From Viridibacterium sediminicola (GTDB taxonomy: Bacteria > Pseudomonadota > Gammaproteobacteria > Burkholderiales > Rhodocyclaceae): a DNA stretch of 64,000 bases. This document shows positions 16,076 through 23,351 of this stretch, piece by piece. The translations under genes and the position numbers were made by a program. The notes under the pieces are model-generated. The model searched no databases, was not told the DNA's origin, and worked only from the letters and a program-made list of their open reading frames with translations. The DNA is taken from contig NZ_JBDIVE010000002.1 in the NCBI RefSeq assembly GCF_039631295.1, forward strand, positions 186,001 through 250,000, written 5' to 3'. The number at the start of each line of letters is the position of its first letter. Position 1 is the stretch's first letter.

Positions 16076-16525
16076 ATGAGCATCATCGACAACCGCAAGG
16101 CTTTTCACGACTACTTCATCGAAGAGCGCTACGAGGCAGGCCTCGTGCTCGAAGGCTGGGAGGTCAAAGCCATCCGCGCCAACCGCACGCAGATCAAAGA
16201 AGCCTACGTGACCCTGCGCGGCGAAGAGGTGGTCGTCGTCGGCATGCACATCAGCCCGCTGCTGGCCGCCTCCACCCACATCAAGCCGGACCCGGTGCGG
16301 CCGCGCAAGCTACTGCTCAAGGCCAACGAGATCGCCGGCCTGATCGGCAAGGTCGAACGCGCCGGCTATACCCTCGTCCCGCTGGATCTGCACTACACAC
16401 GCGGCCGCGTGAAAATGGAAATCGGCCTTGCCAAGGGCAAGAAGCAATACGACAAGCGCGACAGCGAAAAGCAGCGCGACTGGGAGCGCGAGAAACAACG
16501 CCTGGTGCGCGACAAGGCGCGCTGA
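16076..16525 (+). CDS. smpB: SsrA-binding protein SmpB
   Basis: A 149-residue tmRNA-binding protein for trans-translation rescue of stalled ribosomes. It starts MSIIDNRKAFHDYFIEERYE and contains the diagnostic GLVLEGWEVKAIRANRTQIK, the RPRKLLLKANEI segment and the basic C-terminal tail (KRDSEKQRDWEREKQRLVRD) that inserts into the decoding site. The length is normal for the family. ATG 16076 is chosen; the frame is open from 16010 but only the later start gives the family N-terminus. No ssrA gene was seen nearby. Confidence 0.97.
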   Translation: MSIIDNRKAFHDYFIEERYEAGLVLEGWEVKAIRANRTQIKEAYVTLRGEEVVVVGMHISPLLAASTHIKPDPVRPRKLLLKANEIAGLIGKVERAGYTLVPLDLHYTRGRVKMEIGLAKGKKQYDKRDSEKQRDWEREKQRLVRDKAR

Positions 16526-16548
16526 TAAAGGCATCTCAAGGCCTAAGG

Positions 16549-16990
16549 GCACACCCTTCACCGCAAAGGCGCGAAGGAAACGCGAAGGGCCGCAAAGGAG
16601 ACGAGGTTGTGCTTTCCTGTTGCTGTGCTGCCGGAGCCTGCAAGCACTCGTTCAAGCCGAGTGACGCGTAGCGTCGTATCGAGGCCGGCCTCCGATCACT
16701 CGTCCCTTGATTCGCCGGCCCCTCGATACACGCGCTGCGCGCGCAACGGGGCGAACGGAGTTTGGGTAGCGCGCAGGCTTTCAGCGCAAAGGCACTGGCT
16801 TCACCGCAAAGGCGCAAAGGCGCAAAGGGCCGCAATGTGGCTCATGCAGTTCAGTTGAGGCGTATCCGTTTTAAGCGATGAATAGTTCATCGCCCAGGCA
16901 GCAGAAAAACATAAGGCAGCTAAGGGCAGCAAGAACCGCCTTTTCTTTGCGAACCTCTGCCTTTCTTCGCGCCCTTCGCGTCTATATATC
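16549..16990. repeat. Composite intergenic repeat region after smpB
   Basis: The 557-base gap between smpB and fdhD is almost all repeats. CGCAAAGG/CGCGAAGG-type units at 16557-16606 and 16784-16838 face a complementary arm rich in CTTTGCG and CTTCGCG at 16937-16981, like the two halves of the 12165-12259 palindrome pulled apart. A different palindrome (16648-16758) sits between them. No gene is supported in 16526-17082. Confidence 0.6.
16648..16758. repeat. GTATCGAGG palindromic repeat, copy 1
   Basis: The outer left arm CGTTCAAGCCGAGTG resembles the complement of the right-end CGAACGG unit. The inner arms CGTATCGAGGCCGGC and GCCGGCCCCTCGATAC are inverted. The same architecture occurs at 19045-19130. 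It is nested within the CGCAAAGG-type repeats. Confidence 0.65.
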
Positions 16991-17082
16991 GGCGAGCAAA
17001 AATGTAATGCGCCTCAAAACTGCGCTACCGCAAGGTGGCTAGTTTGTGCTTCTGGCAACGCCAACTCACCACTCCCGCCCCC

Positions 17083-17982
17083 TCACTCCTCCAGCGCCTC
17101 GACCACCGCCGGATACTCCACAAAGCCCTGCTCGCGGCAGAAGCTCAAGAGACGAATCCCTGCGCTCTGCGCGATGCGGATGGCCAGTGCGGTGGGCGCC
17201 GAGATGGTGGCCAGCACCGGCACATTGAGGCGCGCGGCCTTGCGCACCAGCTCGTAACTGGCGCGGCTGGTGAGAAAGACCAGGCCACTTTTCGGATCGA
17301 TGCCGGCCTTGGCCATCCAGCCCAGCAGCTTGTCGAGCGCATTGTGGCGGCCGACATCTTCGAACACACGCAGGATCATGCCCTCGTTGGTGCACCAGGC
17401 AGCGGCATGCGCGCATCCGGTGGCTTGGGTGATCGGCTGATGCTTGGGCAGTTCGGCGAGAATGCGTTGCAGAGCGGCGGAACCCACTTGCGCCGCCGAG
17501 CTGGCATCGACCGGCTCCGGCCGCAGATCAAGCAGGTTGAGGCTCTCGATGCCGCAGATGCCGCAGCCGGTGCGGCCGGTGAGCGTGCGGCGCTGATGCT
17601 TCAAGCGCAGAAAAGCCGGCTCGGCAATGTCGAGCTTCACTTCGATACCGCCGGCGCCGTGCCAGCAGATATCCACATCGTATATCTCGTGCAGACTGCC
17701 GACGATGCCTTCGGAGAGCGCGAAGCCCACCGCGAAGGCTTCCAGCTCGGTCGGCGTGACCATCATCACGGCATGCGAGATGCCGTTGAAGACCAGGGCG
17801 ACCGGGCACTCTTCGGCCACTTCGTCCTGCGCCTGGATGATTTCATCACCACGATGGCGAATGACCGGCAAGCTATACGAGGCGACCGGCAGCGACTCGC
17901 CATCGACCACGTTGTCACACGGCATCAATTCGCCACTGGGCACGGCGGGCAATTCAAGGATTTCTGCGGGCACGATGTTCAT
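17083..17982 (-). CDS. fdhD: Formate dehydrogenase accessory sulfurtransferase FdhD
   Basis: A 299-residue cytoplasmic sulfur carrier that takes sulfur from a cysteine desulfurase and inserts it into the bis-MGD cofactor of formate dehydrogenases. The catalytic loop is RTGCGICGIESL (Cys140, Cys143). Other family segments are NGISHAVMMVTPTELEAFAV, VFEDVGRHNALDKLLG and VPVLATISAPTALAI. The start ATG overlaps the moaA stop (ATGA) with GGAGG just upstream, so the two genes are coupled. Two formate dehydrogenases encoded in this window (fdhF at 19185 and fdoG at 47184) are its likely clients. Confidence 0.96.
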   Translation of the reverse strand: MNIVPAEILELPAVPSGELMPCDNVVDGESLPVASYSLPVIRHRGDEIIQAQDEVAEECPVALVFNGISHAVMMVTPTELEAFAVGFALSEGIVGSLHEIYDVDICWHGAGGIEVKLDIAEPAFLRLKHQRRTLTGRTGCGICGIESLNLLDLRPEPVDASSAAQVGSAALQRILAELPKHQPITQATGCAHAAAWCTNEGMILRVFEDVGRHNALDKLLGWMAKAGIDPKSGLVFLTSRASYELVRKAARLNVPVLATISAPTALAIRIAQSAGIRLLSFCREQGFVEYPAVVEALEE

Positions 17983-18986
17983 CCTCCGGTCTGTGACATG
18001 AAGCGCGTAATGCGCTGTGGTGCTTCTCTAAAAGTATGGCGATGCGGTTTGCGCTCGATGGCCTCAATGATCGCCTGCGTCAGCGCCGCGTCGTCAGCCC
18101 CGCTGCGCAGCAAGGGCCGCAGCGCGACACGCGCCTCCTCGCCGAGGCACAGGTAGAGCGTACCGTCGACACCAAGGCGCACGCGATTGCAACTCGCACA
18201 AAAGTGCTGGGTGATCGGCGTGATGAAACCGATCTGGCTGCGCGCATCGCGCGTCTGCCAATAGCGCGCCGGCCCGCCGCCGAGCTCGGCCGAACAGGGC
18301 TGCAAGTCAAAAGCTTCGACCAGGCGCGCGCGCACCGGCTCCAGCGGCAGAAAGCTGGCGCTGCGCCCGGCCTCGCCGACCGGCATGGTTTCAATCAGGC
18401 GCAGGATGAAACCGTGCTCGATGCAGAACGCCGCCATGTCCTCGATCTCATGCGCATTGACGCCCTGCATGGCGACCATATTGATCTTGATCGGCGCCAG
18501 GCCAGCCGCCTTGGCCGCCATGATGCCATCGAGAATCGCTGCCAGGCTATCGCGCCCGCACACCTGGGTGATGCAGGCGCGGTCCAGCGAATCCAGGCTG
18601 ACATTGATGCGCGCCAGCCCCGCCGCCTTGAGCGCCACCGCGTGCTTGCCCAGCTGCGTGGCATTGGTCGACAGCGAAAGATCGCGCAAGCCGGGCACGC
18701 TGGCGAGCTGGCCAACCAGATCGACAATGCCCGCACGCAACAGCGGCTCGCCGCCGGTGAGGCGCACACGCGCCACGCCAAGCCGCGCAAAGGCGGCCAC
18801 CACGCGGCGAATCTCCGCAAAGCTCAACCAGTCTGCCGGCTCGGCGTAATCGCCCGCGGCCGACTCACGCGGCCGGCAATAGCTGCAGCGCAGATCGCAA
18901 CGGTCGGTCACCGATACGCGCAGGTAATCGATGCGCCGCCCGTAGCGGTCTTCGAGCCGTGGCGCAGCTATCGATGTCATGTGCAT
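17979..18986 (-). CDS. moaA: GTP 3',8-cyclase MoaA
   Basis: Radical SAM enzyme of the first step of molybdenum cofactor synthesis, converting GTP to 3',8-cyclo-7,8-dihydro-GTP. The N-terminal cluster motif lies in VTDRCDLRCSYCRP. GGEPLLR follows, and the C-terminal second-cluster region contains ITQHFCASCNRVRLGVDGTL. The tail differs from the usual GG end (MSQTGG), but two terminal glycines are present. The start is uncertain: ATG 18986 or 18980, or a GTG at 19004 that adds six residues. It supplies cofactor to the nearby formate dehydrogenases and is coupled to fdhD; other moa genes are not in the window. Confidence 0.93.
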   Translation of the reverse strand: MHMTSIAAPRLEDRYGRRIDYLRVSVTDRCDLRCSYCRPRESAAGDYAEPADWLSFAEIRRVVAAFARLGVARVRLTGGEPLLRAGIVDLVGQLASVPGLRDLSLSTNATQLGKHAVALKAAGLARINVSLDSLDRACITQVCGRDSLAAILDGIMAAKAAGLAPIKINMVAMQGVNAHEIEDMAAFCIEHGFILRLIETMPVGEAGRSASFLPLEPVRARLVEAFDLQPCSAELGGGPARYWQTRDARSQIGFITPITQHFCASCNRVRLGVDGTLYLCLGEEARVALRPLLRSGADDAALTQAIIEAIERKPHRHTFREAPQRITRFMSQTGG

Positions 18987-19044
18987 GGCAAGCAAAGTAG
19001 TCACTCAAGAATGCGCGATTGATCCGCCGACTCCAATTTAAATA

Positions 19045-19130
19045 CCGTTCGGCCCGAGTGCGCCCGAAGGGTGCGTATCGAGGGCCTGGCCTGCCTCGAT
19101 ACAGCGCTTCGCGCCACTCGGCACGAACGG
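19045..19130. repeat. GTATCGAGG palindromic repeat, copy 2
   Basis: The outer arms CCGTTCGGCCCGAGTG and CACTCGGCACGAACGG pair with few mismatches, and the inner arms GTATCGAGG and CCTCGATAC pair perfectly. It lies between moaA and fdhF, both on the minus strand, so a transcript through it would form a long hairpin that could separate the two operons. Confidence 0.75.
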
Positions 19131-19184
19131 TTGCCAGGACTCGACCAAACTCCATATGGCCAGAGCGCGGCCTCAGTACACCGC

Positions 19185-21338
19185 TCAGGCCGGCACGCCC
19201 TGTGCTGCGCGCGCCATGTCGGCCTTCATCTTGCCGTAGGTCTGGCGCACATGGTTTTCCGCCCAGTGCTGATCGGCAATCGGCTGAACATTGACCGCGC
19301 AGTACTTGTACTCCGGCGTTTTCGAGATCGGATCAAGCTGATCGACCGTGAGCTCGTTGCAGGCGCCGATCCACCATTGGTAGGTCATATAGACCGCCCC
19401 CGGATTCACCCGGTCATTGTGGTTCGCCCGCGTGATGACCTTGCCGCGACGCGAGGCCACCCAGACCAGGGACTGATCCTTGATGCCGAATTTCTTTGCG
19501 TCATCGGGGTGGATCTGCACGAAGCCGGGTTCATCCGCCAACGTCTGCAGCGCCGTGCAGTTGCCGGTCATCGAACGGCAGGAGTAGTGGCCCACTTCGC
19601 GCACGGTGCACAGGCCCAACGGATATTCCGCATCGACCTTCTCCAACGGCGCGCGCCATTCGGCGCCGAAGAGCTGGGCCTTGCCGCTCGGCGTGTCGAA
19701 CTTGTTGCCCTTGTAGAGCCAGGGCGTGCCGGGCGAATCCTCAGTTTCACAGGGCCATTGCACATAGCCCAGGTCGGCCATCTTCTCGTAAGTGGCGCCG
19801 GTGTAGAGGTGGCACAGGCTGCGCAGCTCGTCCCAGATTTCCTGCGCATTGTTGTACTTCATAGGGTAGCCCATGGCGGTCGCCATCAGGCTGTGGATTT
19901 CCCAGTCGTCCTTGACATCGCCCTTGGCCTCGACCGCCTTGTAGCAGCGCTGGAAGCCACGGTCGGCGCTGGAGAACACGTTCTCGTGCTCGCCCCAGGA
20001 GGTCGCCGGCAGAATCACATCAGCCACCATCGCCGTCTTGGTCATGAAGATGTCCTGCACGATGATCAGCTCAAGCTGCGAGAAAGCCTCGCGCAGCATG
20101 CCCAGATCGGGATCGGTCTGCAGCGGGTCTTCGCCAAAGATGTAGTAGGCCTTGAGCTTGCCCTCGTGGATCTTGTGCGGAACTTCGGTGATGCCGATGC
20201 CCTTCTCCGCCGGAATGCTCGGCACGCCCCAGGCCTTGGCGAATTTTTCGCGCGCGGCAGCATCCGTGACCGGGTAATAGCCGGGCAGCGTATTGGGCAG
20301 CGCGCCCATGTCGCAAGCGCCTTGCACATTGTTCTGACCCCGCACTGGGCCGACGCCGACATTCGGCCGGCCCAGATTGCCGGTAATCGTCGCCAGGCTC
20401 GACAAGCCCTTGACCACGTCTACGGCCTGCCCCCACTGCGTCACGCCCATGCCCCACAGGATGGTCGCGGTCTTCGCACCGGCATACATGCGCATCGCCT
20501 CGCGCACGAGCTGCGGGTCCAGACCGGTGATCTCGGCGGCATACTCCGGCGTGTACTTGGCGACCATCGCCTTGTACGCCTCGAAGCCTTCGGCGTACTG
20601 CGCGACGAAGTCGGCCTTGTAGAGATTCTCGTTGATCAGCACATTGGCAAAGGCATTCACCAGCGCCATGTTGGAGCCGTTCTTGAGCGGCAGGTACAAA
20701 TCTGCCAGGCGCGCGGTTTCGATATAGCGCGGATCACAGACGATGATCTTGGCGCCCTTTTCCTTGGCCTTGAGGATGCGGCGCGCGACGATGGGATGCG
20801 AATCAGCGGCGTTGTAGCCGAACACCAGAATGCAATCGGTATTTTCGATCTCGTTCATCGAGTTGCTCATCGCACCATTGCCCAGCGTCACCTGCAGACC
20901 GGCCACCGAAGGGCCGTGGCAGACGCGCGCGCAGCAGTCGATGTTGTTGGTGCCGATCACCGCACGCGCGAACTTCTGTGCGATGTAATTGGACTCATTG
21001 CCAGTGCCGCGCGAGGAGCCGGTGACCATGATCGAATCGGGGCCGTGCTGTTCCTTGATCGCTTTGAGGCGCGAGGCGGCGAAATCGATGGCTTCGTCCC
21101 AGCTCACCGCTTCGAACTCGGCACCGCGCTGGCGGCGGATCAGCGGCTTGGTCAGGCGCGGCGTAAGCAGCTTGGTGTCGTTGAGGAAGTCCCAGCCGTA
21201 ATAGCCCTTGAGACAGAGCTCGCCTTCATTGGTGACGCCCTGGGCGCCCTCGGCGCCAACAATCTTGTTGCCCTCGACCAGCAGATTGATCTTGCAGCCC
21301 GAACCACAATACGGGCAGACGGTAATGACCTTTTTCAT
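19185..21338 (-). CDS. fdhF: Formate dehydrogenase H-type catalytic subunit, Cys form
   Basis: A 717-residue cytoplasmic molybdopterin (bis-MGD) formate dehydrogenase, close in length to E. coli FdhF. The N-terminal [4Fe-4S] ligands are CPYCGSGC and GELCLKGYYG. The active-site segment is DCCARVCHGPSVAGL. Cys140, encoded by TGC, stands exactly where E. coli FdhF has selenocysteine 140, followed by the conserved His141. MGD-binding segments (TGSSRGTGNESNY, GYNAADSHPIVARR, NVQGACDMGALPN) are present. There is no signal peptide, so the enzyme is cytoplasmic. It is followed upstream on the same strand by hydN. It is the probable formate-oxidising arm of the formate hydrogenlyase whose hydrogenase is at 31504-42339. 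Confidence 0.93.
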   Translation of the reverse strand: MKKVITVCPYCGSGCKINLLVEGNKIVGAEGAQGVTNEGELCLKGYYGWDFLNDTKLLTPRLTKPLIRRQRGAEFEAVSWDEAIDFAASRLKAIKEQHGPDSIMVTGSSRGTGNESNYIAQKFARAVIGTNNIDCCARVCHGPSVAGLQVTLGNGAMSNSMNEIENTDCILVFGYNAADSHPIVARRILKAKEKGAKIIVCDPRYIETARLADLYLPLKNGSNMALVNAFANVLINENLYKADFVAQYAEGFEAYKAMVAKYTPEYAAEITGLDPQLVREAMRMYAGAKTATILWGMGVTQWGQAVDVVKGLSSLATITGNLGRPNVGVGPVRGQNNVQGACDMGALPNTLPGYYPVTDAAAREKFAKAWGVPSIPAEKGIGITEVPHKIHEGKLKAYYIFGEDPLQTDPDLGMLREAFSQLELIIVQDIFMTKTAMVADVILPATSWGEHENVFSSADRGFQRCYKAVEAKGDVKDDWEIHSLMATAMGYPMKYNNAQEIWDELRSLCHLYTGATYEKMADLGYVQWPCETEDSPGTPWLYKGNKFDTPSGKAQLFGAEWRAPLEKVDAEYPLGLCTVREVGHYSCRSMTGNCTALQTLADEPGFVQIHPDDAKKFGIKDQSLVWVASRRGKVITRANHNDRVNPGAVYMTYQWWIGACNELTVDQLDPISKTPEYKYCAVNVQPIADQHWAENHVRQTYGKMKADMARAAQGVPA

Positions 21339-21363
21339 CTCGAAAAACCCTTTCGTGAACGCT

Positions 21364-21909
21364 TCAGAACTGCACGCCGGCGGGAATATCCAGCGCGGCC
21401 TGTTGCTGGCGGCGCAACTGGGTGGCCGCCATTCTGTCCTTGTCGATCATGTGCAGGGCCTTGGTCGGACAGGCCGGAATACAGGCCGGGCCAGTCGGGC
21501 GCGTTGCGCACAGATCGCACTTGAGCGCCTGCGACACATGACGCTGCGTGCCATACACCGCACCTGCAGGCGCTTCGGCCGCCACGGTGACGACATTCAT
21601 CGCACCAAAGGGACAGGCCACCACACAGCTCTTGCAACCGACGCAGCGCGACTGATTGACCAGCACGCTGTCGGCACCATAGGTAATGGCGCCGCTCGGG
21701 CAGGCACGCAGACAGGGCGCGTCGTCACACTGGCGGCAGAGCACCGGCGCTGTCACCCGGGCATTGCGCACCACGGTCAGACGCGGGCTGAAAGTTGCGG
21801 GCGTCAAAGCCTCATGCGCGGACTCCGTCTGATGCGCCAGGGCGCAGGCAATTTCGCAAGTACGGCAGCCGATACATTTACTCGCTTCGGCGATGACAAA
21901 CCGGTTCAT
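21364..21909 (-). CDS. hydN: HydN-type four-cluster ferredoxin-like electron carrier
   Basis: A 181-residue iron-sulfur protein that starts MNRFVIAEASKCIGCRTCEI, nearly the start of E. coli HydN. Four Cys-rich cluster motifs are visible: CIGCRTCEIAC, CRQCDDAPCLRAC, CVGCKSCVVAC and CDLCATRPTGPACIPAC. It is 25 bases upstream of fdhF and co-transcribed with it. It probably transfers electrons from FdhF or helps FdhF assembly. A second member of the same family, HyfA, is encoded at 31504, so the cell has two alternative docking ferredoxins. Confidence 0.9.
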   Translation of the reverse strand: MNRFVIAEASKCIGCRTCEIACALAHQTESAHEALTPATFSPRLTVVRNARVTAPVLCRQCDDAPCLRACPSGAITYGADSVLVNQSRCVGCKSCVVACPFGAMNVVTVAAEAPAGAVYGTQRHVSQALKCDLCATRPTGPACIPACPTKALHMIDKDRMAATQLRRQQQAALDIPAGVQF

Positions 21910-22125
21910 TCCTGTCTCCTAATATGGGCTCAAGACTGCGACGCAGGTCCTCGAAAGACCATCCTGCGGCAAGCTGCCATCTAACGCGTATATCGCCAGC
22001 CGTACCTAGATGCGGATCAAACAAAGCGCAACCATCGTGCGCAAGGGAATGGCCCCTGGAACCTATCGCCCGCGAAGTTGACGATAGTCGTCACCCACGT
22101 ATTGACTTCGCGCCATGCTGGGGCC
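21910..22125. promoter_or_regulatory. Divergent control region between hydN-fdhF and hypABFCDE
   Basis: A 216-base non-coding stretch between the two divergent starts. On the minus strand GGGCCATTCCCTTGCG (22055-22040) keeps the GG-N10-GC spacing of sigma-54 promoters and has TTGC at the -12 element. It matches about 7 of 12 consensus positions, so it is only a candidate. No equally good site was found toward hypA. Confidence 0.3.
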
Positions 22126-22488
22126 ATGCACGAGCTCAGCCTGGCCGAACGCGCCCTCCAGATCGTCGACACCGCAGCCCGCCAGGCGCAGGCAAGCCGT
22201 GTTACGCGCATCCGTCTGGCCGTCGGCGCGCTGGCGCATGTCGATGCGGAGACCTTGCGCTACTGCTGTGAGCTGGTCAGCCGCGACACCCTCGCCGCCG
22301 GTGCGCAGATCGACATCGAGCGCCTGGCTGGCCGCGCCCATTGCCAGCGCTGCGCCGCCGATATCGAACTGACGCAGTTCGGCCAGACCTGCCCGCACTG
22401 CGGCAGCTACGCGCTGCAGATCACCGCCGGCGAAGAGCTGCAGGTACTCGATGTCGCCATCGAACAAGGAGTCATGCCATGTGTGTAA
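22126..22488 (+). CDS. hypA: Hydrogenase maturation nickel chaperone HypA
   Basis: A 120-residue nickel metallochaperone. It starts MHELSLAERALQIVDTAARQ; His2 is the nickel ligand. The zinc site is two CxxC pairs, CQRC and CPHC, in the C-terminal half. ATG 22126 is set by this conserved MHEL start, although the frame is open upstream. It is the first gene of a hypABFCDE operon and overlaps hypB by 10 bases. It delivers nickel with HypB to the large subunit HyfG. Confidence 0.96.
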   Translation: MHELSLAERALQIVDTAARQAQASRVTRIRLAVGALAHVDAETLRYCCELVSRDTLAAGAQIDIERLAGRAHCQRCAADIELTQFGQTCPHCGSYALQITAGEELQVLDVAIEQGVMPCV

Positions 22489-23351
22489 GCTGTGGCTGCG
22501 CCGCGGGCGACAGCACGATCGATGGCCATCCGGCCGCCTCTCACGGCGTCAGCGCCTACAGCAAGCGCGCGCGCAGCACGCCGCAGTTCCGCCTCGGCAC
22601 CTCACCGCAGCTAGCGCCGCTGGAACTGAACCACGCGCCCGGCGTGAGCGGCGAACGCCTGCTGCGCATCGAACAGGACATCCTCGCCGGCAACGACAGC
22701 CAGGCCGAGCAGAATCGCCAGCGCTTCATCACACGCGGCTTGCTGGCACTCAATTTCGTCTCCAGCCCTGGCTCGGGCAAGACCAGTTTGTTGGTCGACA
22801 CCATCAAGCGCTGGCAGCAGCGCACACCGCTGGCGGTCATCGAGGGCGACCAGCAAACCGCCAATGATGCCGAACGCATTCGCGCCGCAGGCGCGGCGGC
22901 CGTGCAGATCAACACCGGCAAGGGCTGCCACCTCGATGCCCACATGGTTGCGCAGGCGCTGGACCGGCTCGAAGCGAATGCCGCGCTGCCGCAGGACGGC
23001 CTCTTGCTGATCGAGAATGTCGGCAACCTGGTCTGCCCCGCCGCCTTCGATCTGGGCGAAGCGCACAAGGTGGTGATCCTCTCGGTGAGCGAAGGCGAGG
23101 ACAAGCCGCTCAAATACCCGGACATGTTCCGCGCCGCCGAGCTGCTGATCATCAGCAAGATCGATCTGCTGCCCCACCTCGATTTCGATGTAGACCAAGC
23201 CATCCGCTACGCCCGCAGCCTGCGCCCCGAGCTGCCGGTGATCTGCCTGTCGGTCAGAAGCGGCGAAGGCTGCGAGGACTGGCTGCGCTGGCTCGAAGAC
23301 GGCTGCAGCCGGGCGCATGCCGCCATCCCGATTGAGGGCCCGGCGCCGTGA
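22479..23351 (+). CDS. hypB: Hydrogenase nickel incorporation GTPase HypB
   Basis: A 290-residue SIMIBI-class GTPase that drives nickel insertion into [NiFe] hydrogenase. The N-terminus MCVSCGCAAGD carries the high-affinity CxxCGC nickel site. The P-loop is NFVSSPGSGKTSLL, with further GTPase segments EGDQQTANDAERI, GCHLDAHMV, LIENVGNLVCPAAFDLGE and ISKIDLLPHLDF. There is no long His-rich tract, unlike some rhizobial HypB. The stop TGA shares bases with the hypF ATG. Confidence 0.96.
   Translation: MCVSCGCAAGDSTIDGHPAASHGVSAYSKRARSTPQFRLGTSPQLAPLELNHAPGVSGERLLRIEQDILAGNDSQAEQNRQRFITRGLLALNFVSSPGSGKTSLLVDTIKRWQQRTPLAVIEGDQQTANDAERIRAAGAAAVQINTGKGCHLDAHMVAQALDRLEANAALPQDGLLLIENVGNLVCPAAFDLGEAHKVVILSVSEGEDKPLKYPDMFRAAELLIISKIDLLPHLDFDVDQAIRYARSLRPELPVICLSVRSGEGCEDWLRWLEDGCSRAHAAIPIEGPAP

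Noticed and set aside
19071..21524. 817-codon plus-strand open frame
   Set aside because: It is antisense to fdhF and hydN, both clear by cluster and active-site motifs. The product is a His/Arg/Ala-rich composition typical of shadow frames in GC-rich DNA.
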